From contig JAULSR010000007.1 in assembly GCA_030512295.1 (NCBI GenBank), forward strand, positions 1,512,501-1,576,500: a DNA stretch of 64,000 nucleotides, written 5' to 3'. The notes beneath the pieces are model-generated. The model was not told where the DNA came from and did no database searches. It saw nothing but the letters and a program-made list of their open reading frames with translations. The translations under genes were made by a program, and so were the position numbers. Numbering within the stretch: position 1 is the stretch's first letter; each line of letters opens with the position of its first letter. The stretch comes from Bombardia bombarda (Eukaryota; Ascomycota; Sordariomycetes; Sordariales; Lasiosphaeriaceae). Below, one piece after another: positions 43,961-56,319 of the stretch.

Positions 43961-45049
43961 TCAAAGCACCATGGCGTACTGCAGCAGCAAGCCCCCCGCA
44001 ATCGACCCGCCCGCCAGCCAAAACCCATACCTAAACCACAGCCAGCAGCTGAGCGGATCGTCCAGATCCACCTTTGCAATCATGGCCCCCAGCGACAGCA
44101 GACTGCCGCCCACCACCACAAGATAATAGCCCACCCTCACCTCCCCATCAAACACAAAAGCCCCATACGTCCCCAGCAGCCCCACCACCGCCGCCAGCAC
44201 CGTCCACAAGAACGGCTTCGTCCACGCGCGGAAGAAAACCGCCGTGCTCTTGATGCCAATCTTCTCATCATCCGCCACGTCCTGGAACGCATAGATGGTA
44301 TCATAAATCACCGTCCACAGCGCCGACGCCCCAAACAGACACGTCGTGCTCGCCCAGTCCTCCCCCTGCCCCCAAAACAACAAGCCCTCCACCCCCATGG
44401 CCGCCGCGCCCACGTACACCCCCCACGCCAGGCTCACGCCCAGCACCAGCTGCGCGGCGTGCGTGTGCCTTTTGCTCCACGGGTAGTAGAAATTCACCAG
44501 CACGCTCGGCACCACCGCCCACGCCGTCGCCTCAGGCAGGAACGGCAGCAGGGCCGCCGCGGCCAGCAGCTGCGTCGCGGTGAAGACGAAGGCGCCAAAG
44601 GGCGAGACGGCGCCGCGCGGGATGGGCCGGTTGCGCGTGCGCGCCACCATGGCGTCGAGCGGCGCGTCGACGAGGTCGTTCCAGCCGTGGATGGCGTTGG
44701 ACACGAAGAAGCTGCCGAGGGTGAGGGTCGCGGCGATGCGCAGGGTGTGGGAGAGCGGCGAGTGCAGCAGCACGGCGGCGTGCGCGACGCCGAAGAGGTG
44801 GGGGAAGAAGACGAGGAAGACGCCGGCGGGCGGGGAGAGCCGCGCGAGCTGGATGTAGGGGACCCAGGAGGCGGGCAGGGAGGAGACCCAGCCGCCGGTG
44901 TGCTTGCCGCCGTATTGTTGGGAGAGGGCGGAGTCGGCGTCGGTGTCGGACGCGGGCGACTTCTTTTGGGGTTTGCGGGAGGTCATTTTGGTGGTGGTGG
45001 TGGTGGTGGTGGTGGTTGATGATTGAGGTCTGTCGATGAGGGACGCCAA
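43961..45049 (-). CDS. UbiA-family prenyltransferase (4-hydroxybenzoate polyprenyltransferase-like)
   Basis: Integral membrane aromatic prenyltransferase. Single exon, 362 aa from ATG 45047-45049, or 341 aa from ATG 44984-44986 after a nine-Thr tract. Eight or nine hydrophobic helices follow. The first Asp-rich motif is intact: NDLVDAPLDAMVARTRNRPI (NDxxDxxxD). The second is YDTIYAFQDVADDEKIGI (DxxxD). Both bind the prenyl diphosphate through Mg. The sequence fits the fungal COQ2/PT superfamily, including meroterpenoid enzymes such as the PaxC-unrelated UbiA types. The short N-terminus lacks a clear mitochondrial targeting peptide, which argues against the housekeeping COQ2. No polyketide or cyclase partner is in the window. 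Role: secondary metabolism possible, not shown. Confidence 0.88.
   Translation of the reverse strand: MASLIDRPQSSTTTTTTTTTKMTSRKPQKKSPASDTDADSALSQQYGGKHTGGWVSSLPASWVPYIQLARLSPPAGVFLVFFPHLFGVAHAAVLLHSPLSHTLRIAATLTLGSFFVSNAIHGWNDLVDAPLDAMVARTRNRPIPRGAVSPFGAFVFTATQLLAAAALLPFLPEATAWAVVPSVLVNFYYPWSKRHTHAAQLVLGVSLAWGVYVGAAAMGVEGLLFWGQGEDWASTTCLFGASALWTVIYDTIYAFQDVADDEKIGIKSTAVFFRAWTKPFLWTVLAAVVGLLGTYGAFVFDGEVRVGYYLVVVGGSLLSLGAMIAKVDLDDPLSCWLWFRYGFWLAGGSIAGGLLLQYAMVL
44990..45017. repeat. (GGT)n trinucleotide microsatellite
   Basis: Nine GGT units on the plus strand encode the nine-Thr tract at the UbiA N-terminus, between its two candidate start codons. Confidence 0.95.
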
Positions 45050-47848
45050 CGGACCGTGATAGCTTCAGGTTCTAACAGACAGGTTTCACAGGGAAGGGAC
45101 AGTATGGGTAGGTACGTATACGCGCTGCTGACTGGCAGCTCTCTCTCTTCACTCTCTTTCTACCTATCTCTTGCCCACAGATTCCCCCAAAAACTGCCAC
45201 GTATATAAGGGCAAGGGCAACTGCTGATGTCCACATTCGTGGGTACTGGGGGTTTCAACCGTGTAACCGTGATAAACGGGTGCAGCATACTTGCTGCGAC
45301 TTATACAATCGTCGAGTTCACATTCGTCGACTCTGTACCCGGCAGCGGGGATTGCAGCATTCTTCACCGGTCCAGTGACTTCAGCCCACCCATGTATGCC
45401 CGTTTCGCCCCGAGTCCGCTGGCCGACCGGACACCGGCCAGCAAGCGCTATTTCTCTCTTCTACCCGCGCGCTGCGTTTGGTTATTCCATGGATCAGCCC
45501 AGCACCTATGCCTATTTAACTTGCAAGTCTCAAAAGTTGTCTACATTCTGGAATTGTCGGGTATTGCCCCATTCCAGCATGCGTGCATTCTGCAATCTGA
45601 CTTTGAATACTGGTTACGGTGGGGCTGTTATGCTTCATGCAAGACTGGGGGGAGGGAAACGCAAGCGGGGTACCGTATCTCGAGGCTTTGAGAAGGATTT
45701 CTCGGACAGAAGAGGAAAACAGGAACGAGCCACAGTGTCCCCTGGTCGTATAATTGAAAGCAGGACCTATACTACTTCAACATTTGTCGTTATGAAAAGG
45801 TTCTCGCTTCTTCTGTCAATTGCAGGAATTTTGTCATTTTCAGAGGATATTACGTGCAGCACTCAAGCAAGAAAGATTTGTAAAAAGCAGTGGCCTTGTG
45901 TCTGTGTCTTTTACTTCTCGTCGATCTCGCTAGCGTCATTTGTCTGTTCTTCGCTTTCCTGTTTCCCTGCCTCACTCGCTTGCCCGGAATAAAGCCCGAA
46001 ATATGGTCTGTGCCTTAGCCCGAATCCTCCCTGTTTAAGGTGCATTAGCGGCCTGCGTTCTGACGGCGCGGCACGAGAGGCACGGTTGTGCAAGGGTCTA
46101 GACGGCAGGGGTCTGACAACCGAGCAGAGTTGACGGCCGGCAGGCAGATGCGCAAGGAAAAGTGTGGAACTTTTACTCGGGTCGGTCCTCGCAACAAATC
46201 AGTCCTCGCCGCGCCACACGCAGACAGGTCTTGGTATTCCACAGTGCAAGGCGCTAGCTCGGTGACTTACACAGTATTTTGAACGCCAAATCACAGTGTG
46301 TCTGTCTTATTGCAACACAATTACCTTGATTACCCCATTCTAGGTTTTTGTTTACGCCGCTTATGCACTTTTCGGATCACATTGTAACGTCGTATACATT
46401 AGACCAGCTCCGTGGTTTTTCGCGGCACTCGCAAATCCTCTATCCGTAGTGTCATTACGGAAAATAGCACGTAGGCAACTGACAGCGTATTCAACTCACT
46501 AGCTTGCGGCGCACAACTCAAACAACAACCTCGTCAAAACACACCGACAGCGGATATGAACCAGACTTGCGACGTAACATTCGTAGCATTCAGACCGAAC
46601 CCCCCATCTGCAAATATCCACATGCATGAGAATGCATATTCCCTTGGCGCATCCTTCTCGTTGCGATGCGAGGCAGCCTTAACCTTGTCAAGTTTCTGCT
46701 GATACTGCACTAGGACTGCACAGTTACACAGCATGCTTGGAAATGGAGCAATTGCTGCGATATTGTTTCAATGATAGGAAGACAGGAGTCTCCTTATCAC
46801 CCAGCCTACTGCACTGTGGCCGCCATTGCTTATTCGAAGTGTTGACTGCAGGGCTGGGCATGCAATATGAATTATGCACCGAGATGACCAACGACCCGCT
46901 GCCCTCCTTCTGTCTCTTCTCCCACTGGAACGGCAAGCGCGTGTTGCAGTCCAGATAGACATAGCGCATGCATGTGAGCAGAGTTAAAATTGATTGACTG
47001 CCCAATTTGCATAAAGCCAAGTAAGATCCGTAAATAAGGCGGCGGTACATGTGTAAGCCGTTAGTGCAGTAGTTGTACGGAATATAGCAACATGAATTGT
47101 GCAGTTTTGCAACCAACTTAGGTAATTCGTACGTATTAACGCTGCCTTCATATTGGGGGGTGCGACATAATATCAAGTTATGAAGTATCTCAGGTTGCTC
47201 TTCACAGTCAGTTTGTTCCTATTAGTGATCTTGTACCTTTCTCAGCTTTGATGTTCTTCAAGTCGCGTTGGATGTTGCATAAAAAAAAAAGAGAAAACAT
47301 AGAAAGGTACCTACCTCACGCAAGCTTATCAGCTGATAACCCCACGAACGCGGGAGACCCAGCGATGAATTACATGCCGCCAAGTAATCGTACGGTTTAG
47401 TAGACCTGGACTTCGCTGCCGTGGCACCACAAAACGGCCCGGATCAGGCGATGCGAAGGACCATGTCAGCGATTAACGGTCCGCATAGGCCATCCCCGAC
47501 TAACGGTAGTCTTGCCGCTTCCCGCGACGGTGAGATTCCTAGCGTATGAGGATTATTTTACAGATTCCAGCTCTACTTTTGTATCTCGAAGGTGAGGGGG
47601 AACAACTTGTGTCCGTATGCATCTCGGGAAGCGGTAGTGAAATTCAGCTAGCTAAGCTCCATCTCGCTGACTGCCGGGGAAGTAGACTAATGCCGGGGAC
47701 GTGGTCGATTGCAAAAAGACCCTGAAGATCTCTTTCAAAAGATTCAGATCTAGTGTAGTCAGATCCTAAACACAACCTCGCGGACTTGATCTATCACATG
47801 TGATTGCATTCATCCTGTGATATTCGTACAACTGCCAGTGTACCAACA
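45050..47848. other. 2.8-kb gene-free stretch
   Basis: Divergent side of UbiA and the cupin gene. A plus-oriented TATATAAGG is at 45202-45210. Open frames of 150-230 codons overlap on several frames and look random. An A-run is at 47281-47290. I see no RNA gene. Confidence 0.5.
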
Positions 47849-48668
47849 ATGTCCAGTTCAGAGCAGCCAGAGTTGCTCATAAACGCGTAAGTGTGTCTTG
47901 TATTGTCACAAACATAACAATCACCAACAAAATGACCTGAAAACATCCAGCTTCGATGGCGCAATCCAAGTCCATCGTCCCCCTCCCCAGCACCGCCGCC
48001 CCGGCCGCGCCTTCGACTTCGACGTCTCCTTCCGCCTCGACCACCCCCACCTCATAACTCTCGCCTCAGCCAAAAAGCCGCCCATGCACTTCCACCCGCA
48101 CCAAGAAGAATACATCCAAGTGCTGGAAGGAGCGCTGGGCGTCGAGATCGAGGGCGACCGCGAGTACATACTGACGCCCGCCGACGGCGAGCTCGTCGTC
48201 CATCCCTGGGCCAACCACCGGCTGTATCCGCTCGCCAAAGGCTCCGGGAATTATACCAGGTTTCTGCTGAGCGGCGAGGCGACGGCCGAGGCGTTCCGGA
48301 TTGATACCGTCTTCTTTCAGAACTGGTATGCGTACCAGGACGAGGTGGTGCTGGGGAGGAGGAAGATGGATTTGTTGCAGGTTATGAATGTGGGTGTTGC
48401 CAGGTTGATTCTACTATAGAGATATTTGCTAACTATAAAATGTTAGATGTTCGACGCCGGTGGCTCGTACCTGACATTTCCCCGGTGGGTACCATTCCGC
48501 AGTTGGCTCTCGCAGCTGACGGGCATCGTGGTGGGGAGATGGCTGGGTGGCATCCTGGGATACCAGCCATTCCACCGAAAGTGGACAGGGGATTGGCAGC
48601 TGGCGTGCGAGAAGATGGAGACGTCCATCTTTCTGCGACGGTTTGCTGGCCGGGAAAAGACCCTGTGA
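47849..48668 (+). CDS. Cupin-domain protein (three exons)
   Basis: Join(47849..47886,47951..48389,48447..48668), 232 aa, starting MSSSEQPELLINA-F. The RmlC-like cupin fold shows motif 1 in MHFHPHQEEYIQVLEG (two His and Glu as metal ligands) and motif 2 around ELVVHPWANHRLYP. The third exon, MFDAGGSYLTFP to GREKTL, was added because fungal proteins of this type end in such a segment with a hydrophobic stretch (LSQLTGIVVGRWLGGILGY). The alternative is read-through to a stop at 48417-48419. The exon 2 donor is GTGGGT at 48390; GTTATG nine bases earlier would also keep frame. Catalytic role unknown; some related cupins tailor secondary metabolites. Confidence 0.78.
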
Positions 48669-48903
48669 TGAGTGGAAGGACGGGAAAGGAAAAGACAGAT
48701 TGGGACAAGTATCTGCAGTTCAGAAGTAGATGATAAAATTAATATGCTTGTATGTAGCGATCCAAAATCCATTGATCCAATCTGGTTGCAAGTCCTAACG
48801 CTGCAACATATCTTCAAACATCCTCCTAAGGTAGGTATCATATATTTAGTTCATGTGCAAATCCAGTGTCAAAAACATTGTGTGTGATGAAGAACAGCGG
48901 CCA

Positions 48904-49974
48904 TTACTCAAACGCAACCTTGAGCGCCGTGCTGTCCTTGGTGATCCTGGCCCACTCGAGCGTCTTCGCCCACAGGCTTTGCTGCTTGGCCTCGTCCTGG
49001 CTCTCGGGGGAGCTCTCGTCCTTTGCCAGCATCGTGTAGAAGCCCTTCTCGCCGGCGTACTTGGGGCTAATGGCCAGCTCAACCACGTCGAAGCCGCCCT
49101 GGGCCGAGCCGCGTAGCGTTGGGGCGGTGAACTTGAGGATGGGCAGCAGCGGCCTCAAGAAGTACTTCTGCAGCTTCTGCAAGCTCGGCGGCGTGTTCCT
49201 AGTCAGCGCGCGCGAGTCGGGGAAGTTGCCCGGATTCATGGCGATGGCGGTGATGGTTTTCAGGTTCCCGCCCTCTTGCTGAGAAAGGGTTAGTGCTGGA
49301 GACGGGGGTGATGGCCTCAGACGGGAGTGGGATCATACCTTTTCCAAGTAGCGGTTCAAGGCGTACGCCCAAGCCGTCATGGCCAGCTTGGACGTGGCAT
49401 ATCGCTGATAGCCACGGCCCTGGAGGTCGTCGCCTTCGGCCACGGGAGGGGGCTTCACAAGCTCCTCCAAGTCGGTGGGCAGCCCGGGCGGGTACTTCTC
49501 CATCGAGTTCTTGCCGGGCCAGTGCGAGTCGCTCGAGAGGAGAATCACACGGCCGCCATCGGCAAAGCTGCCCAGCAGACGCAGCACCAAGGCGGCGTGG
49601 GAGATGTGGTTAATTTGGATGGTCTTGTCGAAGCCATCGCCGGTCAGTTCGGGGCCCTTCACGAGATCCCAGTAGTAGGCATTGGCGACGATGGCAGCAA
49701 TTGGAGGGTACTGGCCGCTGGCGACGCCGGCAGCAAACGTGTCGGCGAAGGCCTGTGTGCTCTCAAGGCTGGCCAAGTCAAGCTTGTGAATCGATGCCTT
49801 AGCCTTGGGGAAGCGCGCAATGATCTCGCGGAGCTTCTTGGTGTTGACATCAGAATCCGACGTGTCTCGGACCGTGAAGACAGCTGTGAAATCGGGGTAT
49901 GCCTGCAGGAGGTGTTCGGCGGAATAGAGGGCAACCGAACCATTCGCCCCGGTAATAATAACAGAGCCAGTCAT
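48904..49974 (-). CDS. Short-chain dehydrogenase/reductase
   Basis: NAD(P)-dependent oxidoreductase, classical SDR fold, cytosolic. Complement(join(48904..49278,49339..49974)), 336 aa, ATG at 49972-49974. Cofactor motif TGANGSVA at about 8-15; the NAG-type motif reads VANAYYWD; catalytic Ser in LLSSDSHW; catalytic Tyr/Lys in YATSK near residue 195. The splice LEK-QEGGNLKTITAIAMNPGN gives the expected post-catalytic PG motif. Resembles fungal WW-domain oxidoreductase/protochlorophyllide-reductase-like SDRs. It converges on the cupin gene with a 235-bp gap. Confidence 0.88.
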
Positions 49975-51900
49975 GTTGGGCGGTTGACTAAAATAAGGCA
50001 GCTAGAAGAACAATAATAGCGACTGAAGGATTGCCCGCTGAACAGAGGAGGTGTGAAAGATGGAGTCGGGTGGAGGATAGGATAGATGGGCTGAAGCTAA
50101 GGCCAGCCAGCACGCTAGAAAATGTAGGCAAGTACAAATACGCAGGTCAAAGACTGTGTGAATGCACTATCATTATGGTGCATGCGGTAGGCAGCTGTCA
50201 CAACCGTCTTGGTTAGGTTGGCTGACAAACAGAGTATCCCCTCTTTGCGCTGGGGCGTTGGGCCCTTTCAAAGAATGAGGGCTCACAGTGTAGTCTACCT
50301 AGGCGTTTGCCGAATAGATACTTGGGTACCTGCTCAGGAATCGGACTTGATTGGCTGGCATTTGATTGCGGCGGAGGGGAGACACATCGGGTACAGTGCC
50401 GCATCAGCGCCTGCCGTCCCGCGTCCCAAGCCCACAACGCCCTAGTCTACACGCCCACGGCAGATATTGACGGTTGGTTGCCTTACGGTTTTTAATAACC
50501 GTTTGATAATTGTTTTCTCACCGGTGCGCGGCCGCCTGCTACCTGCCTGCCTAACCAAAACAGCTGTTCGGTACGAAGCAAGTCTCATTGAGTGGCTTTA
50601 CTTTTAATCACCTTCCAGCTTTGGTTGTCTCATTTCCCCGGTTAAGTTTTGATGGGGCAGGGTGCCGTGCGTGTTCCGGCACCAACAGTTGATTGGGTCA
50701 TCAAGTCGCATGCTTCATGGGTAGGATCGCAGTTTCCCTTTTCTATTCCAAGGTTCCTCTAGTTCCAGTAACTCAATAGAATATTGGGAAGGAGTCACTG
50801 GAACAAAGCCGGACGGAATAGAACCATTGAAGAAGGGGAAATGCAGGGAAAGTGCCACCCAGGTGAGCAGCAAAACTTTTTGATCTGGTCTAAAATGGTT
50901 TGGCTTCCATCAGCTCGCTCGTTCGGACTACATCCAGCAAAAACTGGCGCAAGAAGCCATTCCACAACACCACCACCGATCAATAGATGCAGGTGCTTGC
51001 CAGGGACACGCCAGGCACCCGCCAGGGGTAGGTCAGCAAGTACCGAGCACGAACCGCGAACACGGCCCCCAGAATGGCCCATGCCCTCAAAGGTGCTGCC
51101 CTAGGAGCGCCCACAAAGCCGCTAGAAGCTGCCCTAACCACGCCGACGGTGCTTAGCGAGAATCATCAGTCCCGAGCGCTTTCACCAGCCCCGACCAAGT
51201 TCCAAGTCGATCACGTCGCTCGATCACTCGACCACTCGTCCGGTGCATCCTAACCGTATGCAGATGAAATCGCGACAAAAGGACCGCGACAAGGGCACCG
51301 AGTGCTTGCTGTTCCGGCTTCCCGGGTCTACCTATCTGACAATGGGACATTGCGTCGTCAGATATCGCCGACCAAAAAGAAGAAAAAGCGTCTCTCACCT
51401 CGGCACGAGACTCCGAGCCAGACTCCAGTCTCCATCCAGCGGCGTGGGCGGTTATTAGCTCAGGGACAAATGTCATGTTCCAAGGTCAGTTCTGGTCCAC
51501 TTGTCCACCCGCTCGTTCCGCCCCCTCCAGGCTATCAGCATGAGCCTCGAACCCGTATGCACTTCGTTAGGTAAGGTACTTCGTACATCACATCGTACAG
51601 GATACCTGCCCTATCTGACTCCCTCCCTGCGCCGCCATCGCCGTACTTTTGCTGGTGACTCCGCCTCGAAATGTGGAAGCAGCAAAATCTGAAATGAGAT
51701 GATTGATGCATCTCACGAATATCTTGAATTGGGCTGGTCATGTCCCCTTCCACGCTAGACGGCCAGAGTCCACGGTCGTTGGTGTTGATTATGGCATATA
51801 TATCTGGTGTATCAACACAGTCCTGCCCAACACTTTTCTCACTTCTCCAGAGTCTGGCCCTCCTCGACATCTTCTAACCCTTCTGACCACGCCGTGAATC
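49975..51900. other. Intergenic, 1.9 kb
   Basis: Divergent promoters of the SDR and the FAD oxidase. No gene recognised. Confidence 0.5.
51797..51803 (+). promoter_or_regulatory. TATA-like box of the BBE-type oxidase
   Basis: TATATAT about 98 nt upstream of the ATG at 51901, followed by a pyrimidine-rich stretch, the usual fungal core-promoter arrangement. Confidence 0.4.
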
Positions 51901-53811
51901 ATGGTCTTTTCCACTCTTTTTTCTGCTGCCCTTGGGCTCGCTTTCGTTCCCTCTACCCTGGGTGGTGTCCTTCCCATATGTCCTCGAGATGTAGCTGCTG
52001 TGTGCTCGTCTCTCAACACAAACTTTGGAACGTCGATAGCCCAGTCGACTGAGCCAGAATATGCTGGGCTCAGGACAGAGAACTGGTAAGTGCCTGGCTT
52101 TTCATCAGTCTACCTCCGCTGCTCCTTGTCTGCCTGCCACTTGGTAGTGTACCTCAGTCCCCTTTCTTATACCGTCCTCACAGGTCAGAGACAGCATGGC
52201 GGACCCCAGCTTGTATATTCCGCCCCAGCAGCGCATCCGACCTTCAGGACGTGGTGACAGTGCTCGTCGGTTCCAATACACCTTTTGCAATTCGCTCAGG
52301 GGGCCACTCGCCTGACCCCCATGCGGCAAACATTGATGGTGGCGTTCTCATTGATCTCTCACTTTTCAACACCGTGACCTATGATGCCATCAATAACGTC
52401 GCCGTCATAGGAGCTGGTCTGAGGTGGGGAGAAGTATACAGCCAGCTTGCGCTTCATAACGTGACTGTAGTCGGCGGTAGAGTTCTCGACGTGGGTGTCG
52501 GCGGCCTACTCTTGGGCAGTAGGTTATCTCTAAAATCTTCTCTGACAGCGAACTATTTCCTGCTATGAATTAGCTAACGGTTATGATGTCACAGGTGGCT
52601 TGTCCTACCTTTCTGACTTGTACGGTCTGGCTTGTGATAACGTTGTGAACTTCGAAGTCGGTCTACCCACCTCCCACTCATCCAACGTGTGCTGCTTTTT
52701 CCGTAACGGGAAATTAACAAACATTCAAACAGGTCGTCCTAGCTGACGGTTCTCTCGTTAATGCTAATGCTGTGGACAATCCGGAGTTGTTTTGGTCATT
52801 GAAAGGGGGAGGCAATAACTTTGGTATGCACCTACCTCAAGGCCACCTGCATACACCCATGCACCTACATATCAATCACCAACGCTAACCTGTCCCGTGA
52901 CTGAAACCACAGGCATCGTAACGGCCTTTACCCTAACCACTATCGCCGACAGACAGGTCTGGGGTGGTCTGAAACTTTATGATATCGAATACCTGCCTGA
53001 TTTGTACACCGCGATGCTGGAATATCAGACTGCTGCAGAGAAGGACCTGTACGCGAACCTGATGCTGCAGGGCTTCATCACCTCGAGTGGCGCTGCCGTC
53101 CAGCTCAACCTAATCTACTTCAAGGATGAGGTGGCACCTGCTGCGTTTGCCCCCTTTTACAGCATCCCCACGACCGCGGACACAACGACGCTTTCGAGCT
53201 TTACCGACTTCTTGGCAACCCAGGGCCCTGCAATGTTCCCACCGTGAGTAGCCCCTTGTTTGATTTTGATTTTTCTTGCCTCGCTTCGAATTCTTGGTTG
53301 ACTTGCCCACCCACCCAGCCGCGTCGACTGGCACTCATCCAGCTTTGAGCCCAACGCAGATGTCTACTCGGCCATCCACGACATCGTGACGAGCTCTGCC
53401 GAGCTCAGCACAATAACCGGTGTCACCTCTGGAACATTAGCGTTTGGCGTGCAGCCCATCACGACCAACCTGATCGAACAAGGTATCCTCAAGGGCGGTA
53501 ACGCGCTGGGGCTGAGCAACGTGAACCAGACGTGGCATGTCATCGACCTCGGCTGGCAGTCGTCTGCCGACGACACGACGGTGCACACGGCGGCGAAGAC
53601 CATGAAGGAAGACATCATCGCTGCTGCCGTCGGCGAGAGCGTCGACCTCGACTACATATTTGCCAACGACGCCAGCTGGGACCAGGACGTCTTTGGGAGT
53701 TATGGCAGCGTCAACATCGCGAGGCTCAAGGCCGCCCAGGCCATCTATGACCCCACCGAGGTCTTTCAGCGACTGGTACCGGGCGGGTTTAAGCTTCCGC
53801 CTACTGTGTAG
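51901..53811 (+). CDS. Secreted BBE-type FAD-linked oxidase (six exons)
   Basis: Berberine bridge enzyme-like oxidase of the vanillyl-alcohol oxidase superfamily, oxidising alcohols, sugars or alkaloid-like substrates with O2. Join(51901..52085,52184..52518,52595..52656,52733..52823,52913..53243,53319..53811), 498 aa, all phases consistent. Signal peptide about 1-22. The FAD site RSGGHSP holds the His (about 103) usually linked covalently to FAD. The PP-loop region GVGGLLLGSGLSYLSDLYG follows, with LACDNVVNFEVVLADG and LFWSLKGGGNNFGIVT as family hallmarks. The second covalent Cys of bicovalent enzymes is absent. The C-terminal BBE motif is degenerate (YDPTEVFQRLVPGGFKL). Substrate unknown. 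Confidence 0.9.
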
Positions 53812-56319
53812 GCCAACTTTGTGTTGCTGACGAGAAGGAAGTCAGCATAAGCTTCATTTCGGGTGTTCTAAAAGATATTGATTTTGGTGTCCTTTTTTTT
53901 TAATTGTGGGACTCGATGGCGTGTGGTCGGACGGTGGCGCCTCGAGAGCAGAGTGCTGAAAACCGACCGATGGAGCAAGTTTTCGGACTAAACAAGCTCC
54001 CGACGGGAGCTCCCTAGTGTACGCCGATCAAGGTCGGCGGGTTTGTGGTTTTTATGTCCATACTTATGTTCTGTACTATTATATCTACCTAGTTCCCTTG
54101 CTCTTTCTTTTAAGTCACGCCTCAAAATAGAGTAGACTGCTCTCGCAAACCCGGAAGTTCGGATATCAGATACCAAGTCTTGTCCCAGATCATGTGCTCG
54201 ACGGCGCTGATTGGGATGACATGAAAAAAGTGCCAGTAATACGAAGTACGTTGCTCGAATTTCACCGTGAATTTTACACTGCCTTGCCTGCAATAGTCCC
54301 TAGCCCCTGTTAAAGCGGTTAGACACAGTATGAATTTGGTTCTCGATGAAGGAAAGACTGCAGCGACGCCGGTCAATGAATGCGGGCAAGGGGCTTTGCA
54401 CAAGGGTTAGCGAGAAAGGCGGGTGGGTCGCTTTGGCAAAGGTCGCATGCACGCAATCGGCTAATCTGCACAAGGATTCAATCTTCTTTTCTTTTTTTTC
54501 CCTTTTCCTTTTTCGTTTTTCCCCCTGCCCTCGGGAAGACAATCAGCTAGGTATCGACGAACACTGAAGGTCTAGGCGTTAAAGGAGCAGATCCTTGCTT
54601 TATTGGGCAAGGATGTGGGGGAAGAGCTCCCAGGGGGAGCACTAGGGGAAAGAATGGTATCTAGACTAACGGGGAAAGAAAGATCGGGGGTGGAAATGAT
54701 GGACTCGCTTCCCCGCTTACTGAGGACGTGGTGGTTTGTCCAAGATCAATACACTTGTCCTGGAAAGAATTCTTAGAAGTTGGATTGGGGAAATGGAAAA
54801 GTATATTTCATTGGTCAAAATACTGGCTCAGGGCTGACATGAGATGCTAACAAGGCAGACGGCAATCCTCTCAGGTCTGTGTCGTTCCGTCGTACCTGCC
54901 GTCCCAGACTCGGCTTCTCATGCGCAAAAAGGTGGCCAGTGGGAGTTGCGTCCCGTCGTCGCACCCACCCTTCAATTCATCCATCCATCCCAAGCACTAA
55001 CCTTTTTTCCCTTTGCCTCTAACGCACGACCAAGGCACAGCCCGGGGGTGGTGCATGGTACTTTGTGTCAGCCCCCTTGAGGTTGAAGTTTTCCATCACA
55101 TTTCCAGGCTGTTTCTCCTGTCTGTCGTCTTTCGCCCGTCTAATAATTCCAAAGCTGTGCCACAGCACTAACTAGCCTCGCCGGTCGCCTCGATGGTCGG
55201 CACAATCCTTTCATTCAGTGCAGCCCAGGACTGATTAGCGCACTTGACAATGCACAGTGTCAGTAACAGCATCTGCTGGATAAAGGACCGAGAGGACCAC
55301 TTGCCTTGGCAACTAGGTACCTAGGCATGCACATCAACCTTCTCCCACCTTCCCACCTTCCCACCTCCTCCTAGTATGTTGCCAAGACCATAGTTTGAGG
55401 AAAACGAGTTAGGTTTCTATGCTGCGCTTGCACCAACACCAGAAGCAGTGGTTTACCCTCCGGCCACACTGAACGAAGATCTCTCAATTCACTGTTTTTG
55501 TCAAAGATCAGCGTAAGATATTCGAGAGTGGGGTTGCATTCAGATCCTGTGCAACCTCAAAGTTTGCGCGGCAGATCTCGTTCAACGTTAAATCATGAGA
55601 AGCAAGCATTGAGCACACCACCCACCCCATGATTTACCGCTAGTCTGGGTGGTTCGGTCCCTCGAGAGGGCAGAACAGGACCAAAATGCCCTCCGCAAGG
55701 CGTGGTGGTGGGTGGGAAATGCATCCTGCGCAGTTGATTGCAGGCTGTGCCCCCCTTCCGAGGTCCTGTACGTACATTCGTGCGGTACGGAATGGGAGCG
55801 TGATGAAACTAGGCTGCAGCTAATCCTTGCCATTCATCCCATCGGAGGTATTCCCCTCATTGTCGAGTCGAGAAATGGACAGCTCCTTCTTTCTCAGCAA
55901 CAGCTGCGGTATCGAGGCACAAGCTGGGGCGACTGTAACGCCGATTGATTCTGGCTCCATGCCACTCTTCCGCCTCCCATGGTACGGACATGAACGGATA
56001 GAGAACAGCTTACAGAAGCAACAGAAGCAGCCGCACGTTTTCGGCTCTGTTTGTTTTATCAACCACATTCTTTTGGCCAGCCGGAGACAAACATGACATT
56101 GACACCAGCACCCTTGTGAACCCTCGATTGCGGCGCTGTTGTTGGCGACAAGGTGGAATGAGTGTTCAGATACCACCCGCGAGCAAGTCCTAACTGGGCC
56201 AATATCGATTCCCGTCCACTGCACCTTTATGAGGTCAGCGACCCCACGAGCTCACGCCTCCGCCCAACGACAACTTCTTCTTCCAAGCCAACACACCGAA
56301 TTGACGACTTGCCGCCATC
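53812..56319. other. 2.5-kb gene-free stretch
   Basis: Between the FAD oxidase and the Pth11-like gene. Pyrimidine tracts, including a long T/C run at about 54481-54530 and a CCCACCTT tandem near 55345-55370, but no gene or RNA recognised. Confidence 0.5.

Noticed and set aside
45227..45992. Plus-strand open frames after TATATAAGG at 45202
   Set aside because: The TATA placement is good, but the translation is compositionally random; a hydrophobic start at about 45792 (MKRFSLLLSIAG) leads to no coherent protein.
46724..47176. 150-codon minus-strand frame
   Set aside because: Cys/Tyr-rich random composition, no splice sites or family resemblance.
26089..48668. A meroterpenoid gene cluster built on UbiA plus FAD monooxygenases and P450
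   Set aside because: No polyketide synthase, terpene cyclase or GGPP synthase is present; the resemblance rests on common enzyme families alone.
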